A stretch of DNA of 64,000 bases from Caulobacter sp. Root1455 (GCF_001426905.1 NZ_LMFQ01000003.1:62001-126000), one strand, 5' to 3'; shown: positions 30,652 through 42,874, counted from the stretch's first letter. Translations and numbers: made by a program. The notes: a model not told the origin generated them from the sequence alone.

Positions 30652-31875
30652 TTGAGCCGTTCTTCTTACATCTTCACCAGTGAAAGCGTTTCCGAAGGTC
30701 ATCCGGACAAGGTCGCCGACCGGATCAGCGACACCGTCGTCGACGCCTTCCTGAGCGCCGATCCCGAAGCGCGCGTCGCCTGCGAGACCCTGGTCACCAC
30801 CAACCGCATCGTCCTGGCGGGCGAGGTCCGGGCCGGCAAGCCCGGCGGTGACAAGGCCGCCAACAAGCAGCTGACCAAGGACATCATCAAGTCGCTGGAG
30901 CCCAAGGTCCGGGCCGCGATCAAGGACATCGGCTACGAGCAGAAGGGCTTCCACTGGGAGAAGGCCAAGTACGCCAACTACCTGCACGGCCAGTCGGCTC
31001 ATATCGCCCAGGGCGTGGACGCCTCGGACAAGAAGGACGAAGGCGCCGGCGACCAGGGCATCATGTTCGGCTACGCCAGCACCGAGACCCCGGAGCTGAT
31101 GCCGGCCACCCTGCAATACAGCCACAACATCCTCAGCCGCCTGGCTCAGCTGCGCCACAGCGGCGAGCTGCACGAGCTGGAGCCCGACGCCAAGAGCCAG
31201 GTGACCCTGGAATACGACGCCGCCGGCAAGCCGGTCCGCGTCGTTTCGATCGTCGTGTCGCACCAGCACAAGAAGAAGATCGACGGCAAGGCCGCGACCT
31301 CCAAGCGCGTGCTGGACCTGATCAAGCCGCACATCCTGCCGATCTTCCCGGAAGGCCTGATCACCAAGAAGACCCAGTGGCTGATCAATCCGACCGGCCG
31401 CTTCGAGATCGGCGGTCCGGACGGCGACGCCGGCGTCACTGGCCGCAAGATCATCGTCGACACCTACGGCGGCGCGGCTCCGCACGGCGGCGGCGCGTTC
31501 TCGGGCAAGGATCCGACCAAGGTCGACCGCTCGGCCGCCTATGCCTGTCGCTACCTGGCCAAGAACGTCGTGGCCGCGGGTCTGGCCGACCGCTGCACCA
31601 TCCAGATCGCCTACGCCATCGGCGTGGCCCAGCCCGTGTCGTTCCATGTCGACCTGCACGGCACCGGCAAGGTCGATCCGGAAGCGCTGGAAAAGCTGCT
31701 GCCGCAACTGATCGGCGGCGCCACCCCGCGCTCGATCCGCGAGCACCTGCAGCTGAACAAGCCGATCTACGCCCGCACCGCCGCCTACGGCCACTTCGGC
31801 CGCACGCCGGACAACGAAGGCGGCTTCTCCTGGGAGAAGACCGACCTGGTGTCGGAGCTGAAGGGCCTGGCGTAG
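30652..31875 (+). CDS. metK: S-adenosylmethionine synthetase
   Basis: Encodes 407 residues, a common length for alphaproteobacteria. It makes SAM from methionine and ATP. The N-terminus [20 protein letters not shown] fixes the start at TTG 30652, with GGAG 7 bases upstream. The signature [12 protein letters not shown] and the phosphate loop [19 protein letters not shown] are intact. A TTG start for such a highly used gene is notable. A terminator follows the stop by about 25 bases. Confidence 0.97.
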   Translation: MSRSSYIFTSESVSEGHPDKVADRISDTVVDAFLSADPEARVACETLVTTNRIVLAGEVRAGKPGGDKAANKQLTKDIIKSLEPKVRAAIKDIGYEQKGFHWEKAKYANYLHGQSAHIAQGVDASDKKDEGAGDQGIMFGYASTETPELMPATLQYSHNILSRLAQLRHSGELHELEPDAKSQVTLEYDAAGKPVRVVSIVVSHQHKKKIDGKAATSKRVLDLIKPHILPIFPEGLITKKTQWLINPTGRFEIGGPDGDAGVTGRKIIVDTYGGAAPHGGGAFSGKDPTKVDRSAAYACRYLAKNVVAAGLADRCTIQIAYAIGVAQPVSFHVDLHGTGKVDPEALEKLLPQLIGGATPRSIREHLQLNKPIYARTAAYGHFGRTPDNEGGFSWEKTDLVSELKGLA

Positions 31876-31900
31876 GCCTCACCCCTTCCAGATCTACCGG

Positions 31901-31937
31901 AGCGGGCCTCGATCATCCGATCGGGGCCCGTTCTCGT
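31901..31937 (+). terminator. Intrinsic terminator of metK
   Basis: GCGGGCC (31902-31908) pairs with GGCCCGT (31925-31931). CGATC and GATCG pair inside around ATCC. TTCTCGTT follows. Confidence 0.8.
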
Positions 31938-31947
31938 TGAGGCCGTG

Positions 31948-32050
31948 CGTCCTTCGAGGCTCCGCTTCGCCTCGCACCTCAGGATGAGGATGTTTGTGCG
32001 TTTCTGAATTCCTCATCCCGAGGCGCCCGCGCGGCGGGCCTCGAAGGACG
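31948..32050. repeat. Intergenic palindromic element, family B-like, copy 2
   Basis: CGTCCTTCGAGGC and CCTCAGGATGAGG are mirrored by CCTCATCCCGAGG and GGGCCTCGAAGGACG. It shares its outer and inner blocks with the 17394 and 48112 elements but has extra GC-rich sequence in each arm. Confidence 0.8.
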
Positions 32051-32073
32051 CCAGGCGGCGCCGCTGGCCTCTT

Positions 32074-32781
32074 ATGAGGATCACCGCTAAGACCCCGCCC
32101 ATGACCAATCCCCAACAGCCCCACGGGCCGCTGCGCTCGTTCGGCCGCCTGAAGTCTCGGCCGGTGAAGCCGCGTCAGCAGGCCTTGCTCGACAGCCTGT
32201 TGCCGACGATCGCCGTGCCGGCCGCGCCGTTCCAGCCTCGCGACCTGATGCCCGAGGCCAGGGAAGTCTGGCTGGAGATCGGTTTCGGCGGCGGCGAGCA
32301 CATGGCCGCCCAGGCCGGCAAGCGCCCCGACGTGCTGGTGATCGGGGCCGAGCCCTTCGTCAACGGCGTGGCCAGCGCCGTGCGTCACGTCGAGGAGCAG
32401 GCGCTCAAGAACGTCCGCATCCACGAGGGCGACGCCCGCGACGTGGTCGGCTGGTTGCCGGACGCCTCGGTGGACCGCCTTTTCATCATGTTCCCCGACC
32501 CCTGGCACAAGGCTCGGCACAACAAGCGCCGCCTGATCCAGCCGGCCTTCGTGGCCGAGCTGGCGCGGGTGTTGAAGCCCGGCGCGGCCTTCCGCTTCGC
32601 CACCGACTGGGCCGACTACGCCGAGTGGACGGTCGAGCGGGTGCTGGCCGACCCGGCCTTCCGCTTCGCCGAGCCCGACGCCGACCGCAACGCCGCGCCG
32701 GCCGACCACGTGACCACCCGCTACGAGGAAAAGAAGCTGGGCGACTGTGCGCCGGTGTTCCTGGATTTTGTTCGAACTTGA
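32074..32781 (+). CDS. trmB: TrmB, tRNA (guanine-46-N7)-methyltransferase
   Basis: Encodes 235 residues from ATG at 32074; a second ATG at 32101 is also plausible. The SAM-binding motif is VWLEIGFGGGEHM and the family block is RLFIMFPDPWHKARHNKRRL. The C-terminus has FATDWADYAEW. It places 7-methylguanine at position 46 of tRNAs. It lies downstream of metK, which makes its methyl donor, but a terminator and a repeat separate the two. Confidence 0.95.
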   Translation: MRITAKTPPMTNPQQPHGPLRSFGRLKSRPVKPRQQALLDSLLPTIAVPAAPFQPRDLMPEAREVWLEIGFGGGEHMAAQAGKRPDVLVIGAEPFVNGVASAVRHVEEQALKNVRIHEGDARDVVGWLPDASVDRLFIMFPDPWHKARHNKRRLIQPAFVAELARVLKPGAAFRFATDWADYAEWTVERVLADPAFRFAEPDADRNAAPADHVTTRYEEKKLGDCAPVFLDFVRT

Positions 32782-32784
32782 GTT

Positions 32785-32908
32785 CGTCCCTCCCCCTTGC
32801 GGGGAGGGTGGCCCTGGCGGAGCCAGGGTCGGGTGGGGGCTTGCCGAGTCAGCGGATCCCACCCACCAGCTTCGCTGGTCCCCCTCCCCATAAAGGGGAG
32901 GGAAGAAA
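32785..32908. repeat. Intergenic palindromic element, family A, copy 7
   Basis: CTCCCCCTTGCGGGGAGGGT and CCCTGGCGGAGCCAGGG lie on the left; CCCACCCACC and CCCCTCCCCATAAAGGGGAG lie on the right. It separates the convergent ends of trmB and ppa and may end transcription from both. Confidence 0.8.
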
Positions 32909-32914
32909 TCCAAA

Positions 32915-33448
32915 TCAGTAGCTTTCGTCGTGCCGCTTGATCGCCGCGCGGATGATCTCGGCGGTTTCCTCCGGATCGGCCCAGCCGGTGATCTTGGTCG
33001 ACTTGCCCTTTTCCAGATCCTTGTAGTGCTGGAAGAAGTGGGCGATCTGCTCGGTCAGGATCACCGGCAGGTCGCGCCAGCTGGACACGCCCGTATAGAA
33101 CGGGTGCAGCTTGTCGACCGGCACGGCCAGGATCTTTTCGTCGCAACCGGCCTCGTCGACCATCATCAGGGCGCCGATCGGGCGGCAGCGGATGATCGCG
33201 CCGGGCACCACCGGGGTCGGGCCCACGACCATGATGTCGGCCGGGTCGCCGTCGTCGGCCAGGGTGTGGGGGATGAAGCCGTAATTGGCCGGGTAGAACA
33301 TCGCCGTGTGCAGGAAGCGGTCGACCATCAGCGCGCCGCTGGCCTTGTCGATCTCGTACTTCACCGGCTCGCCGCCTTGCGGGATCTCGATGACGGCGTT
33401 CAGGTCGTACGGCGGGTTCACGCCGACGGCGATCTTGGAGAGGTCCAT
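32915..33448 (-). CDS. ppa: Inorganic pyrophosphatase
   Basis: Encodes 177 residues from ATG at 33448. The start fits the family N-terminus (MDLSKIAVGVNPPYDLNAVIEIP); longer versions are not credible. It is a family I soluble enzyme that splits pyrophosphate. The active-site block is DDGDPADIMVVG, with metal-binding aspartates, and FFQHYKDLEKGK is the usual C-terminal block. It is divergent from the rimP operon with 274 bases between. Confidence 0.96.
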   Translation of the reverse strand: MDLSKIAVGVNPPYDLNAVIEIPQGGEPVKYEIDKASGALMVDRFLHTAMFYPANYGFIPHTLADDGDPADIMVVGPTPVVPGAIIRCRPIGALMMVDEAGCDEKILAVPVDKLHPFYTGVSSWRDLPVILTEQIAHFFQHYKDLEKGKSTKITGWADPEETAEIIRAAIKRHDESY

Positions 33449-33562
33449 TGTGACTCTTCGTGTGGGAGAGGTCCCGCGGGGAGGCGGGCCTGCGCGGGGG
33501 CGCTTATAGGCCACAAGTGCTGCAATGCGGAAGGGGCGACGACGCCTCGCGACGGCGGGGGC

Positions 33563-33591
33563 TTCCAACGGCCCAAACATCGCGCTATATA
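33563..33591 (+). promoter_or_regulatory. Candidate housekeeping promoter of the rimP operon
   Basis: GCTATATA at 33584-33591 closely resembles the Caulobacter sigma-73 -10 element (GCTANAWC). TTCCAA at 33563-33568 is a weak -35 at a 17-base spacing. It lies upstream of the terminator-like hairpin at 33629. Confidence 0.45.
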
Positions 33592-33628
33592 GCTCCTACA
33601 TCGTCCGTCAGCGCTGATAGCGCTTTCG

Positions 33629-33660
33629 AGCGGCGGCCCGAAAGGCTGCCGCTTTTTCTT
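33629..33660 (+). terminator. Terminator-like hairpin in the rimP leader (attenuator candidate)
   Basis: AGCGGCGGCC (33629-33638) pairs with GGCTGCCGCT (33644-33653) with one G-U pair and a CGAAA loop. TTTTTCTT follows at once. The only plus-strand gene it can affect is rimP, 70 bases downstream, because ppa is read away from it. That makes it a leader terminator rather than the end of a gene. Confidence 0.75.
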
Positions 33661-33722
33661 TGGCCGTTCGCCAGCTTGGCTTTTGTCGAGCGTCGGGCGG
33701 CCGCCAACGAGTTGAGAGAACC

Positions 33723-34322
33723 GTGCGCGGCAAGACGCAGGAAGATATCGGTCTGGTCGAACTGCTGGATCCCGTCGCCGAGTCCGTCGGCTACGAGATC
33801 GTCCGCCTGCGCCTGATGGGCGGGGCCGAGCAGCGTCGCCTGCAGATCATGGCTGAGCGTCCCGACGGCGACATGAACGTCGAGGACTGCGCCAGGCTGT
33901 CGCGCGCCATTTCCGAGATCATGGACGCCGCCGACCCGATCACCGGCGAATACACCCTGGAAGTCTCCAGCCCGGGCGTCGACCGCCCGCTGACCCGGCT
34001 GAAGGACTTCGACACCTATGCCGGCCTCGAGATCCGCATCGAGCTGGACCGCGTCGCCGAGGGCCGCAAGCGCTTCAAGGGCGAGCTGGCCGGCGTCGAG
34101 GACGGCCAGGTGGGGCTGAACCTCGAGGGCGAGGACGACACCACCGTCTATTTCCCGTTCGAATGGATTGTCGACGCCAAGCTGGTGTTGAACGACGAAC
34201 TGATGAAGCGGGGCGCCCAACAGCGCGCCGCCCGCGTTGGGGCCGATGGCGCCGACGCGGACGAAAACCTCGGCGAAGACCACGCCGACGACATTGACCT
34301 GTCCGAAAGTGAAGAGGACTGA
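33723..34322 (+). CDS. rimP: RimP, 30S ribosome maturation factor
   Basis: Encodes 199 residues from GTG at 33723. The conserved blocks are [20 protein letters not shown] and [15 protein letters not shown]. RimP helps fold the 30S head. The C-terminal tail after about residue 165 is acidic and longer than in E. coli. nusA begins two bases after the stop. This starts the rimP-nusA-ylxR-infB group shared by many bacteria. Confidence 0.95.
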   Translation: MRGKTQEDIGLVELLDPVAESVGYEIVRLRLMGGAEQRRLQIMAERPDGDMNVEDCARLSRAISEIMDAADPITGEYTLEVSSPGVDRPLTRLKDFDTYAGLEIRIELDRVAEGRKRFKGELAGVEDGQVGLNLEGEDDTTVYFPFEWIVDAKLVLNDELMKRGAQQRAARVGADGADADENLGEDHADDIDLSESEED

Positions 34323-34324
34323 CC

Positions 34325-36007
34325 ATGGCTATCGGCATCTCCGCCAACCGCCTCGAGCTGCTGCAGATCGCCGACGCGGTCGCGCGTGAAAAAGGCATCG
34401 AGAAGGAAGTCGTCATCGAGGCGATCGAGGACGCGCTGCAGAAGGCCGCCCGCGCCCGCTACGGCGCCGAGCACGACATCCGCGTCAAGATCGACCCGCG
34501 CACCGGCGAGACCACCCAGAAGCGGGTGATCGAGGTCGTGTCGGACGACTTCGAGCTGGAAGGCGAGATCGGCAAGGTCCAGCTGTCGTCGGCCAAGCGC
34601 ACCTGGCGCGACGCCGAGGTCGGCAAGATCTACGAGGAAAGCCTGCCGCCGTTCGAGATCGGCCGCGTCCAGACCCAGATGGCCCGCCAGGTCGTCATGC
34701 ATAAGGTCCGCGAAGCCGAGCGCGAGCGCCAGTACGACGAGTACAAGGATCGCGCCGGCGAGATCGTCAACGGCAGCGTCAAGCGCGTCGAATACGGCAA
34801 CGTCATCGTCGACCTGGGCCGCGGCGAAGGCATCATGCGCCGCGACCAGTCGATCCCGCGCGAGAACTTCAACGTCGGCGACCGCATCCGCGCCTACATC
34901 TACGACGTCCGTCGCGAGACCAAGGGTCCGCAGATCATGCTGTCGCGCGCCCACGGCGGCTTCATGGCCAAGCTGTTCGCGCAGGAAGTGCCGGAAGTCT
35001 ATGACGGCGTCATCGAGATTCGCGCCGTGGCCCGCGACCCGGGCTCGCGCGCCAAGATGGCCGTGATCTCCAACGACTCCAGCATCGACCCGGTCGGCGC
35101 CTGCGTCGGCATGCGCGGCTCGCGCGTGCAGGCCGTGGTGGCCGAGCTGCAGGGCGAGAAGATCGACATCATCCAGTGGTCCGAGGACGAGGCGACCTTC
35201 ATCGTCAACGCCCTGGCCCCGGCCGAAGTCTCCAAGGTCGTCATGGACGAGGAAGACGAGCGCGTCGAAGTCGTGGTGCCGGACGAGCAGCTGTCGCTGG
35301 CCATCGGCCGCCGCGGCCAGAACGTGCGCCTCGCCTCGCAGCTGACCGGCTGGCAGATCGACATCATGACCGAAAGCCAGGAAAGCGAGCGCCGCCAGCG
35401 CGAGTTCTCCGAGCGCACGGCCCTGTTCCAGGAAGCCCTGGACGTCGACGAGGTCATCGCCCAGCTGCTGGTCACCGAAGGCTTCGCGGCCGTCGAGGAC
35501 GTCGCCTATGTCGAGCCGCATGAGATCGCGGCCATCGAGGGCTTCGACGACGAGACCGCCGACGAGCTGCAGACCCGCGCGCGCGAATTCCTGGAAAAGG
35601 AAGCCGCCGCCCTGGACGCCAAGCGTCTGGAGCTGGGCGTCGAGGACAGCCTGCTCGAGATCGAAGGCGTCACCCTGCCCGTGGCCGTGGCCCTGGGCGA
35701 GGGCGACGTCAAGTCGGTCGAGGACCTGGCCGGCCTGATCCCCGACGACCTGCGCGGCTGGTTCGAGACCAAGGACGGCGAGCGCGTGCGCGAAGCCGGC
35801 ATCCTGGACAGCTTCAACCTGTCGCCGGAGGACGCCGAGGCGCTGATCATGCGCGCCCGCGTCGTCATGGGCTGGGTCGAGGCTCCGCCTGAACCGGAAT
35901 ATGTCGAGGAAGAAGCCGAGTTCGAGGAAGCGGCGGGCGAGGAGCCGGCCGAGGTCTCGGAAGAGGTCGTCGCCGACGAACCGGCCGAAGAAACCAAGGA
36001 AGACTGA
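34325..36007 (+). CDS. nusA: NusA transcription elongation/termination factor
   Basis: Encodes 560 residues. The order is an N-terminal RNA-polymerase-binding domain, S1 domain ([19 protein letters not shown]), two KH domains ([17 protein letters not shown] and [19 protein letters not shown]) and C-terminal helix-hairpin repeats near residues 380-520. A very acidic tail follows ([20 protein letters not shown]). NusA modulates pausing, termination and antitermination. In E. coli it regulates its own operon through leader terminators, which is relevant to the hairpin before rimP. Confidence 0.97.
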   Translation: MAIGISANRLELLQIADAVAREKGIEKEVVIEAIEDALQKAARARYGAEHDIRVKIDPRTGETTQKRVIEVVSDDFELEGEIGKVQLSSAKRTWRDAEVGKIYEESLPPFEIGRVQTQMARQVVMHKVREAERERQYDEYKDRAGEIVNGSVKRVEYGNVIVDLGRGEGIMRRDQSIPRENFNVGDRIRAYIYDVRRETKGPQIMLSRAHGGFMAKLFAQEVPEVYDGVIEIRAVARDPGSRAKMAVISNDSSIDPVGACVGMRGSRVQAVVAELQGEKIDIIQWSEDEATFIVNALAPAEVSKVVMDEEDERVEVVVPDEQLSLAIGRRGQNVRLASQLTGWQIDIMTESQESERRQREFSERTALFQEALDVDEVIAQLLVTEGFAAVEDVAYVEPHEIAAIEGFDDETADELQTRAREFLEKEAAALDAKRLELGVEDSLLEIEGVTLPVAVALGEGDVKSVEDLAGLIPDDLRGWFETKDGERVREAGILDSFNLSPEDAEALIMRARVVMGWVEAPPEPEYVEEEAEFEEAAGEEPAEVSEEVVADEPAEETKED

Positions 36008-36015
36008 TCTGAGAT

Positions 36016-36045
36016 CCGGGCCTCCGACGAAAGTCGGAGGCCCGG
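36016..36045 (+). terminator. Strong 13-bp GNRA hairpin between nusA and ylxR
   Basis: CCGGGCCTCCGAC (36016-36028), a GAAA tetraloop and GTCGGAGGCCCGG (36033-36045) form a perfect stem. Only CCTTT follows, so it may be a partial terminator, a processing site or an mRNA stabiliser inside the operon. Confidence 0.75.
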
Positions 36046-36060
36046 CGCCTTTCGAGACCC

Positions 36061-36726
36061 ATGACCGACGCAGACGCGCCCCATACCCCCGTGGCGAAGA
36101 CCCACGCCGAAGCCAATCGCCTGCGCAAGGACATCGTCCTGGGCGAGGCGACGGATGAGGCGCGCCTGGTGCGGTTCGTGGTCGGGCCCGACGGCGCGGT
36201 GGTTCCGGACGTGGCGCGCAAGCTGCCTGGCCGCGGCATGTGGGTCGACGCCACCCGCGAGGCGGTGACGACCGCCGCCAAGAAAGGGCTGTTCTCGCGC
36301 TCGGCCAAGACCAAGCTGACCGCCCCGGCCGATCTGGCCGACCAGGTGGAACGGCTGCTGACCAAGCGGGTTCTGGACGGTCTGGGGCTTGCAAGGCGCG
36401 GCGGAACGATTATCTCAGGCTTCGAAAAGGTCTCCGCGGCCCTGGCCTCGGGAAAGACCGCCTGGTTGATCGAGGCGTCCGACGGCGCTGGGGACGGTCG
36501 CCGAAAGATTCTCACCGCGGTCCACAAGGCCCCGAACAGTCCCAAAATCTGCGGGATGTTCAGCTCGGACGAATTGGGTTTGGCCTTGGGTGGGGAGAAT
36601 GTGATACACACGGCGCTCCTTGCCGGGCGCGGCACTGATCGCTGGACTTTGGACGTCGAGCGGTTATCAGGCTTCCGCCCACTCCTTCCCTCGAGTTGGT
36701 CGGCGAGTTGGCGCGAGGAGCCCTAG
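36061..36726 (+). CDS. YlxR family RNA-binding protein with L7Ae-like C-terminal part
   Basis: Encodes 221 residues. The YlxR domain (DUF448) covers about residues 20-100, with its block KLPGRGMWVDATREAV. The second half (about 105-200: LGLARRGGTIISGFEKVSAALASG) looks like an L7Ae/L30-type RNA-binding fold, as in YlxQ. In many Firmicutes these are two genes between nusA and infB; here they are fused. The position between nusA and infB supports a role in RNA or translation. Confidence 0.88.
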   Translation: MTDADAPHTPVAKTHAEANRLRKDIVLGEATDEARLVRFVVGPDGAVVPDVARKLPGRGMWVDATREAVTTAAKKGLFSRSAKTKLTAPADLADQVERLLTKRVLDGLGLARRGGTIISGFEKVSAALASGKTAWLIEASDGAGDGRRKILTAVHKAPNSPKICGMFSSDELGLALGGENVIHTALLAGRGTDRWTLDVERLSGFRPLLPSSWSASWREEP

Positions 36727-36737
36727 GCCCCTGGCTT

Positions 36738-36760
36738 CGACGAATGGCTTTCATTCGTCG
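36738..36760 (+). repeat. Hairpin between ylxR and infB
   Basis: CGACGAATG (36738-36746) and CATTCGTCG (36752-36760) form a perfect 9-bp stem with a 5-base loop. A second hairpin GGAGCG/CGCTCC follows at about 36786-36803. There is no T run. Confidence 0.6.
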
Positions 36761-36916
36761 GCGACAGAGGTCTGGAACTTGAAATGAGGAGCGTGATCCG
36801 CTCCTGAGCGAAGGGTCGGGAAACGCGCTTCCTTTGGGAAGTACGTCCAGGCCCCTTTCTCGCATGGATCAAACGGTTTTTGGCCGGCCCACGCCGGCGG
36901 AAGTACAAGCGAGCGC

Positions 36917-40027
<3,111 letters not shown>

Positions 40028-40057
40028 GCGTTCGATCAAACTTCAGCTTAAGATTGA

Positions 40058-40087
40058 AGGCGCGGGCTCCGGCTCGCGTCTTTTTTC
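40058..40087 (+). terminator. Intrinsic terminator of infB
   Basis: CGCGGGC (40061-40067) pairs with GCTCGCG (40072-40078) with one G-U pair. A run of T follows (40080-40087). Confidence 0.85.
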
Positions 40088-40104
40088 TTGACCCTGGGGC
40101 GGCC

Positions 40105-40509
40105 ATGAACGGCATGCGGTCTGCGCGAAGAGGTGTTCTGGGCGCCCTGGCGGTCTTCAGTCTTGCCGGCTGCGCGCACCCGATTCCTCCCGGCACATGC
40201 TTCGGCGGCGCGTTGCGGATCACGCTTACCCTGCCGGACGGCGGCGAGGCGCCCTTGCCCGCGGAGAGCCGGCTGCAGGTCATCTCGATGGAATTCCATC
40301 CAGACTTTCCGGCGGAAGATCACGGCGTCTATCGTTGCGCGCCGACGGGTGAGTGCCGTTCGATCACGGTCGACCCGAAACTGAAGTACATGGCGCTTCC
40401 GCAGAACCTGCTGTTCTTCGTCAAGGGGGAGGCCGTGCCGCCCGAAGGGTTGGTGGTGCGGGCGGATTTCAAGGTTCTCGAGCGGCCCGCCTGTACGCCG
40501 GAGTTCTGA
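40105..40509 (+). CDS. Small putative lipoprotein
   Basis: Encodes 134 residues from ATG at 40105. The N-terminus RRGVLGALAVFSLAGCAHP carries lipobox LAGC. The mature part has three further cysteines (GTCFGG, YRCAPTGEC) and one more near the end (PACTPEF), which could form disulfides in the periplasm. I do not recognise the family. It follows the infB terminator by 18 bases, so it likely has its own promoter or depends on readthrough. Confidence 0.75.
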   Translation: MNGMRSARRGVLGALAVFSLAGCAHPIPPGTCFGGALRITLTLPDGGEAPLPAESRLQVISMEFHPDFPAEDHGVYRCAPTGECRSITVDPKLKYMALPQNLLFFVKGEAVPPEGLVVRADFKVLERPACTPEF

Positions 40510-40561
40510 CCTCGGCCGCCCGGACTGGAATTCGCCCGATTTCGGGCCTAACCCTAACGCC

Positions 40562-41074
40562 ATGCGCATCCGAGCCCTCCTCGCCGTCAGCCTCGCCGCC
40601 GTCTCGCTGTCGGCCTGCGCCACGGCCACCCGCTACGACGCGGCCGGCGACGTCCACGCCCTGCTGGTGGCGATCCGCAACAACGACCACGCCGCGTTCG
40701 ACGCCCGCGTCGACCGTCCGGCCCTGAAGGCCGAGATCGAAAGCCAGCTGGTGCGCAAGGCGCGGGGCTCGAACCTGGGCGGCTGGCAGGCGGCGCTCGT
40801 CGCCCTGGCCGGCCCGGCCGCCGACATCGCCGGCGAGGCGTTGATCCGGCCCGAGACCTTCCGCTACGCGGCCGACTATTACGGCTACACCCCCGACAAG
40901 CCGATCCCCGACCGGATCAGCATCGCCGCCGGCCTGCGCTACATCGGCTCCGACCAGGTCTGCGCGGCCAAGACCAAGACCGGCCCCTGCCTGCTGACCT
41001 TCACCCTGGAGGGCGGGACCTGGCGGCTGTCGGGCTTCGATCCCGAAACGGCCAAGCGGCATCTGAAGCTGTGA
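40562..41074 (+). CDS. DUF2939-like lipoprotein
   Basis: Encodes 170 residues. The signal RIRALLAVSLAAVSLSACATA has a lipobox (LSAC). The region YDAAGDVHALLVAIRNNDHAAFDARVDRPALK resembles the DUF2939 family of small envelope proteins with unknown function. Two cysteines near the end (DQVCAAKTKTGPC) may pair. The next gene starts at or just after its stop, so the two are probably co-transcribed. Confidence 0.78.
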   Translation: MRIRALLAVSLAAVSLSACATATRYDAAGDVHALLVAIRNNDHAAFDARVDRPALKAEIESQLVRKARGSNLGGWQAALVALAGPAADIAGEALIRPETFRYAADYYGYTPDKPIPDRISIAAGLRYIGSDQVCAAKTKTGPCLLTFTLEGGTWRLSGFDPETAKRHLKL

Positions 41075-41094
41075 GGTCGGCGGGGGGCAAGGCC

Positions 41095-41658
41095 GTGCGC
41101 AAGACAGGCCTGAAGGTCGCTCTGGGCCTTGTGTTGACGTGCTTGGCGGCCGGGACGGCGGGCGCGGCCCACGCCGAGCGCAGGATGTACTCCTACGATC
41201 CGATCTCGGCGGACGCCAAGCGGCTGACCGGGGCGGGCCTGACGGTGCTGTTCGACAAGAAGCTGACCGGGACGCGGATCGAGAAGGTCCTGGCCACAGG
41301 GGTGCCCGTCCAGGGGCGGCTGATCGACGGCCGCGAAAAGGACCTGGGTCCCGGCGGACTGAAGGCGATCAGCGGTGGCGACGCCGACGCGGCGCTGTAC
41401 GAGATCGATCCCAAGTTCGAACAGGGCAGGATCTACATCCGCGCCTTCTGCCCGGGTTCCAAGCGGCTGTGGCTGAGCTTCAGCAAGCTGGCCATCCACC
41501 GGGATCTGCGCGTCCAGGCGTTCGGCGACGACCCCAAGGGCGGCCAGGCCAGGCTGTGCGGCACGCTGGACTTCTCGTACCGGGGCGAATGGAAGCTGCC
41601 GAACGGCAGCCTGCCCGACCCGATGGAGGACTGGAGCGGCGGCAGCGGACCGGGCTAG
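41095..41658 (+). CDS. Exported hypothetical protein
   Basis: Encodes 187 residues from GTG at 41095, chosen because it gives a clean signal peptide (RKTGLKVALGLVLTCLAAGT, cleaved near AHA). A GTG at 41071, overlapping the previous stop, would add eight residues. The mature part contains LYEIDPKFEQGRIYIRAFC and GQARLCGTLDFSYRGEW, suggesting a beta-rich periplasmic domain. I do not recognise the family. Confidence 0.72.
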   Translation: MRKTGLKVALGLVLTCLAAGTAGAAHAERRMYSYDPISADAKRLTGAGLTVLFDKKLTGTRIEKVLATGVPVQGRLIDGREKDLGPGGLKAISGGDADAALYEIDPKFEQGRIYIRAFCPGSKRLWLSFSKLAIHRDLRVQAFGDDPKGGQARLCGTLDFSYRGEWKLPNGSLPDPMEDWSGGSGPG

Positions 41659-41722
41659 GGCCTGTCGATATTCATCGCGTCTGGCGGCTTGGTTCGGTTC
41701 TGGACCGTTCCCCTTTTCATCC

Positions 41723-41850
41723 CGTCATTCCCGCCCTTGTGGCGGGAACCTCTCTCACGGTCGCAGGTGCAGTGGTGTGGCGCGCCAGCGCGCCAAGGCG
41801 CTGTCCCGCCAACTGAACCAGGGGTTCCCGCCACAAGGGCGGGAATGACG
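41723..41850. repeat. Intergenic palindromic element, family D
   Basis: A perfect 28-bp inverted repeat: 41723-41750 against 41823-41850, each with CCCGCCCTTGTGGCGGGAAC or its mirror. The 72-base centre has its own hairpin (TGGCGCGCCAGCGCGCCAAG). It resembles the CGTCATTCCCGCC elements common in proteobacterial genomes. Only one copy is in the window. The flanks 41659-41722 and 41851-41975 hold nothing I can name. Confidence 0.85.
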
Positions 41851-41975
41851 GATAATTGGGGGGCGGGTTTGAATGTTGATACGCCCCAGGCGGCGCGGCT
41901 GGCGTCCTCCACGGTTTCCTTTGAGAACGGCGTTCGCCCTGTGCCATGCTCGCGCAAACAAGGCAGGGGGCGGAC

Positions 41976-42764
41976 ATGGGCGAGGCGCTGGCGGGGTTCA
42001 CGAAGTTCGAGTTCGACGACGGGCGCTGGACCCGTCCCGTCTACCGCATCGGCTCCGGCCCGGCGGTGATCGTCATCCACGAGATCCCCGGCCTGCATCC
42101 GCTGGTCCTGGACTTCGCCCGCGACGTGGCGGCCGAGGGCATGACGGTGTTCTGCCCCAGCCTGTTCGGCGAGCCCGGGCGACCGGTCTCGACCGGCTAC
42201 GCGATCGGCGTGATCGCCAAGACCCTGTGCGTGCGCCGTGAGTTCACCGCCTGGGCCGGCGGGCGCTCCAGCCCGATCGTCGACTGGCTGCGGGCCCTGG
42301 CGCGCAAGGCCCACGCCGAATGCGGCGGCAAGGGCGTGGGGGCGGTGGGCATGTGCTTCACCGGCGGCTTCGCCCTGGCGATGATGACCGAGCCGTCGGT
42401 GGTGGCGCCGGTGCTGTCCCAGCCCTCGCTGCCGCTGGGCAAGAAGGGCGCGGCGGCGCTGGACTGTTCGCCGGCCGAGCTGGCGACCGCCAAGGCGCGG
42501 ATGGAGGCCGAGGACCTGTCGCTGCTGGCCCTGCGGTTCGAAGGCGACACCATCGTGCCCTGCGCTCGCTTCCAGACCCTGGCGCGGGAGCTGGGGCCCC
42601 GGGCCGAGCTGCACACCCTGTCCGACGCCTCGGCCCGCAAGGGCACGGGCCGCGCCCCGCACTCGGTGCTGACCCTGCACCTGAACCGCGACGACCCGGA
42701 CGGCGAAACCATGAAGGTCCACCGCCGGGTGCTGGACTTCTTCCGGGAGCGGACGGGAGCCTGA
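41976..42764 (+). CDS. Dienelactone hydrolase family protein
   Basis: Encodes 262 residues from ATG at 41976, preferred because AGGGGGCGG lies just upstream; ATG at 41946 is the alternative. It is an alpha/beta hydrolase with nucleophile Cys in GAVGMCFTGGFAL, an acidic residue in RFEGDTIVP and a histidine in APHSVLTLHLN. These fit the Cys-Asp-His triad of dienelactone hydrolases. The substrate is unknown, and no aromatic degradation genes are near. Confidence 0.88.
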   Translation: MGEALAGFTKFEFDDGRWTRPVYRIGSGPAVIVIHEIPGLHPLVLDFARDVAAEGMTVFCPSLFGEPGRPVSTGYAIGVIAKTLCVRREFTAWAGGRSSPIVDWLRALARKAHAECGGKGVGAVGMCFTGGFALAMMTEPSVVAPVLSQPSLPLGKKGAAALDCSPAELATAKARMEAEDLSLLALRFEGDTIVPCARFQTLARELGPRAELHTLSDASARKGTGRAPHSVLTLHLNRDDPDGETMKVHRRVLDFFRERTGA

Positions 42765-42874
42765 GGCAGCGGGCCCACTGGACTTTTGCCCCCCACGCGC
42801 CTAGACACCCGCCTCCTATTTCTCCCCGCGACCCGGCGTTCGATCCGCCGGCCGGGCATCGAGGCGACCGCGCC

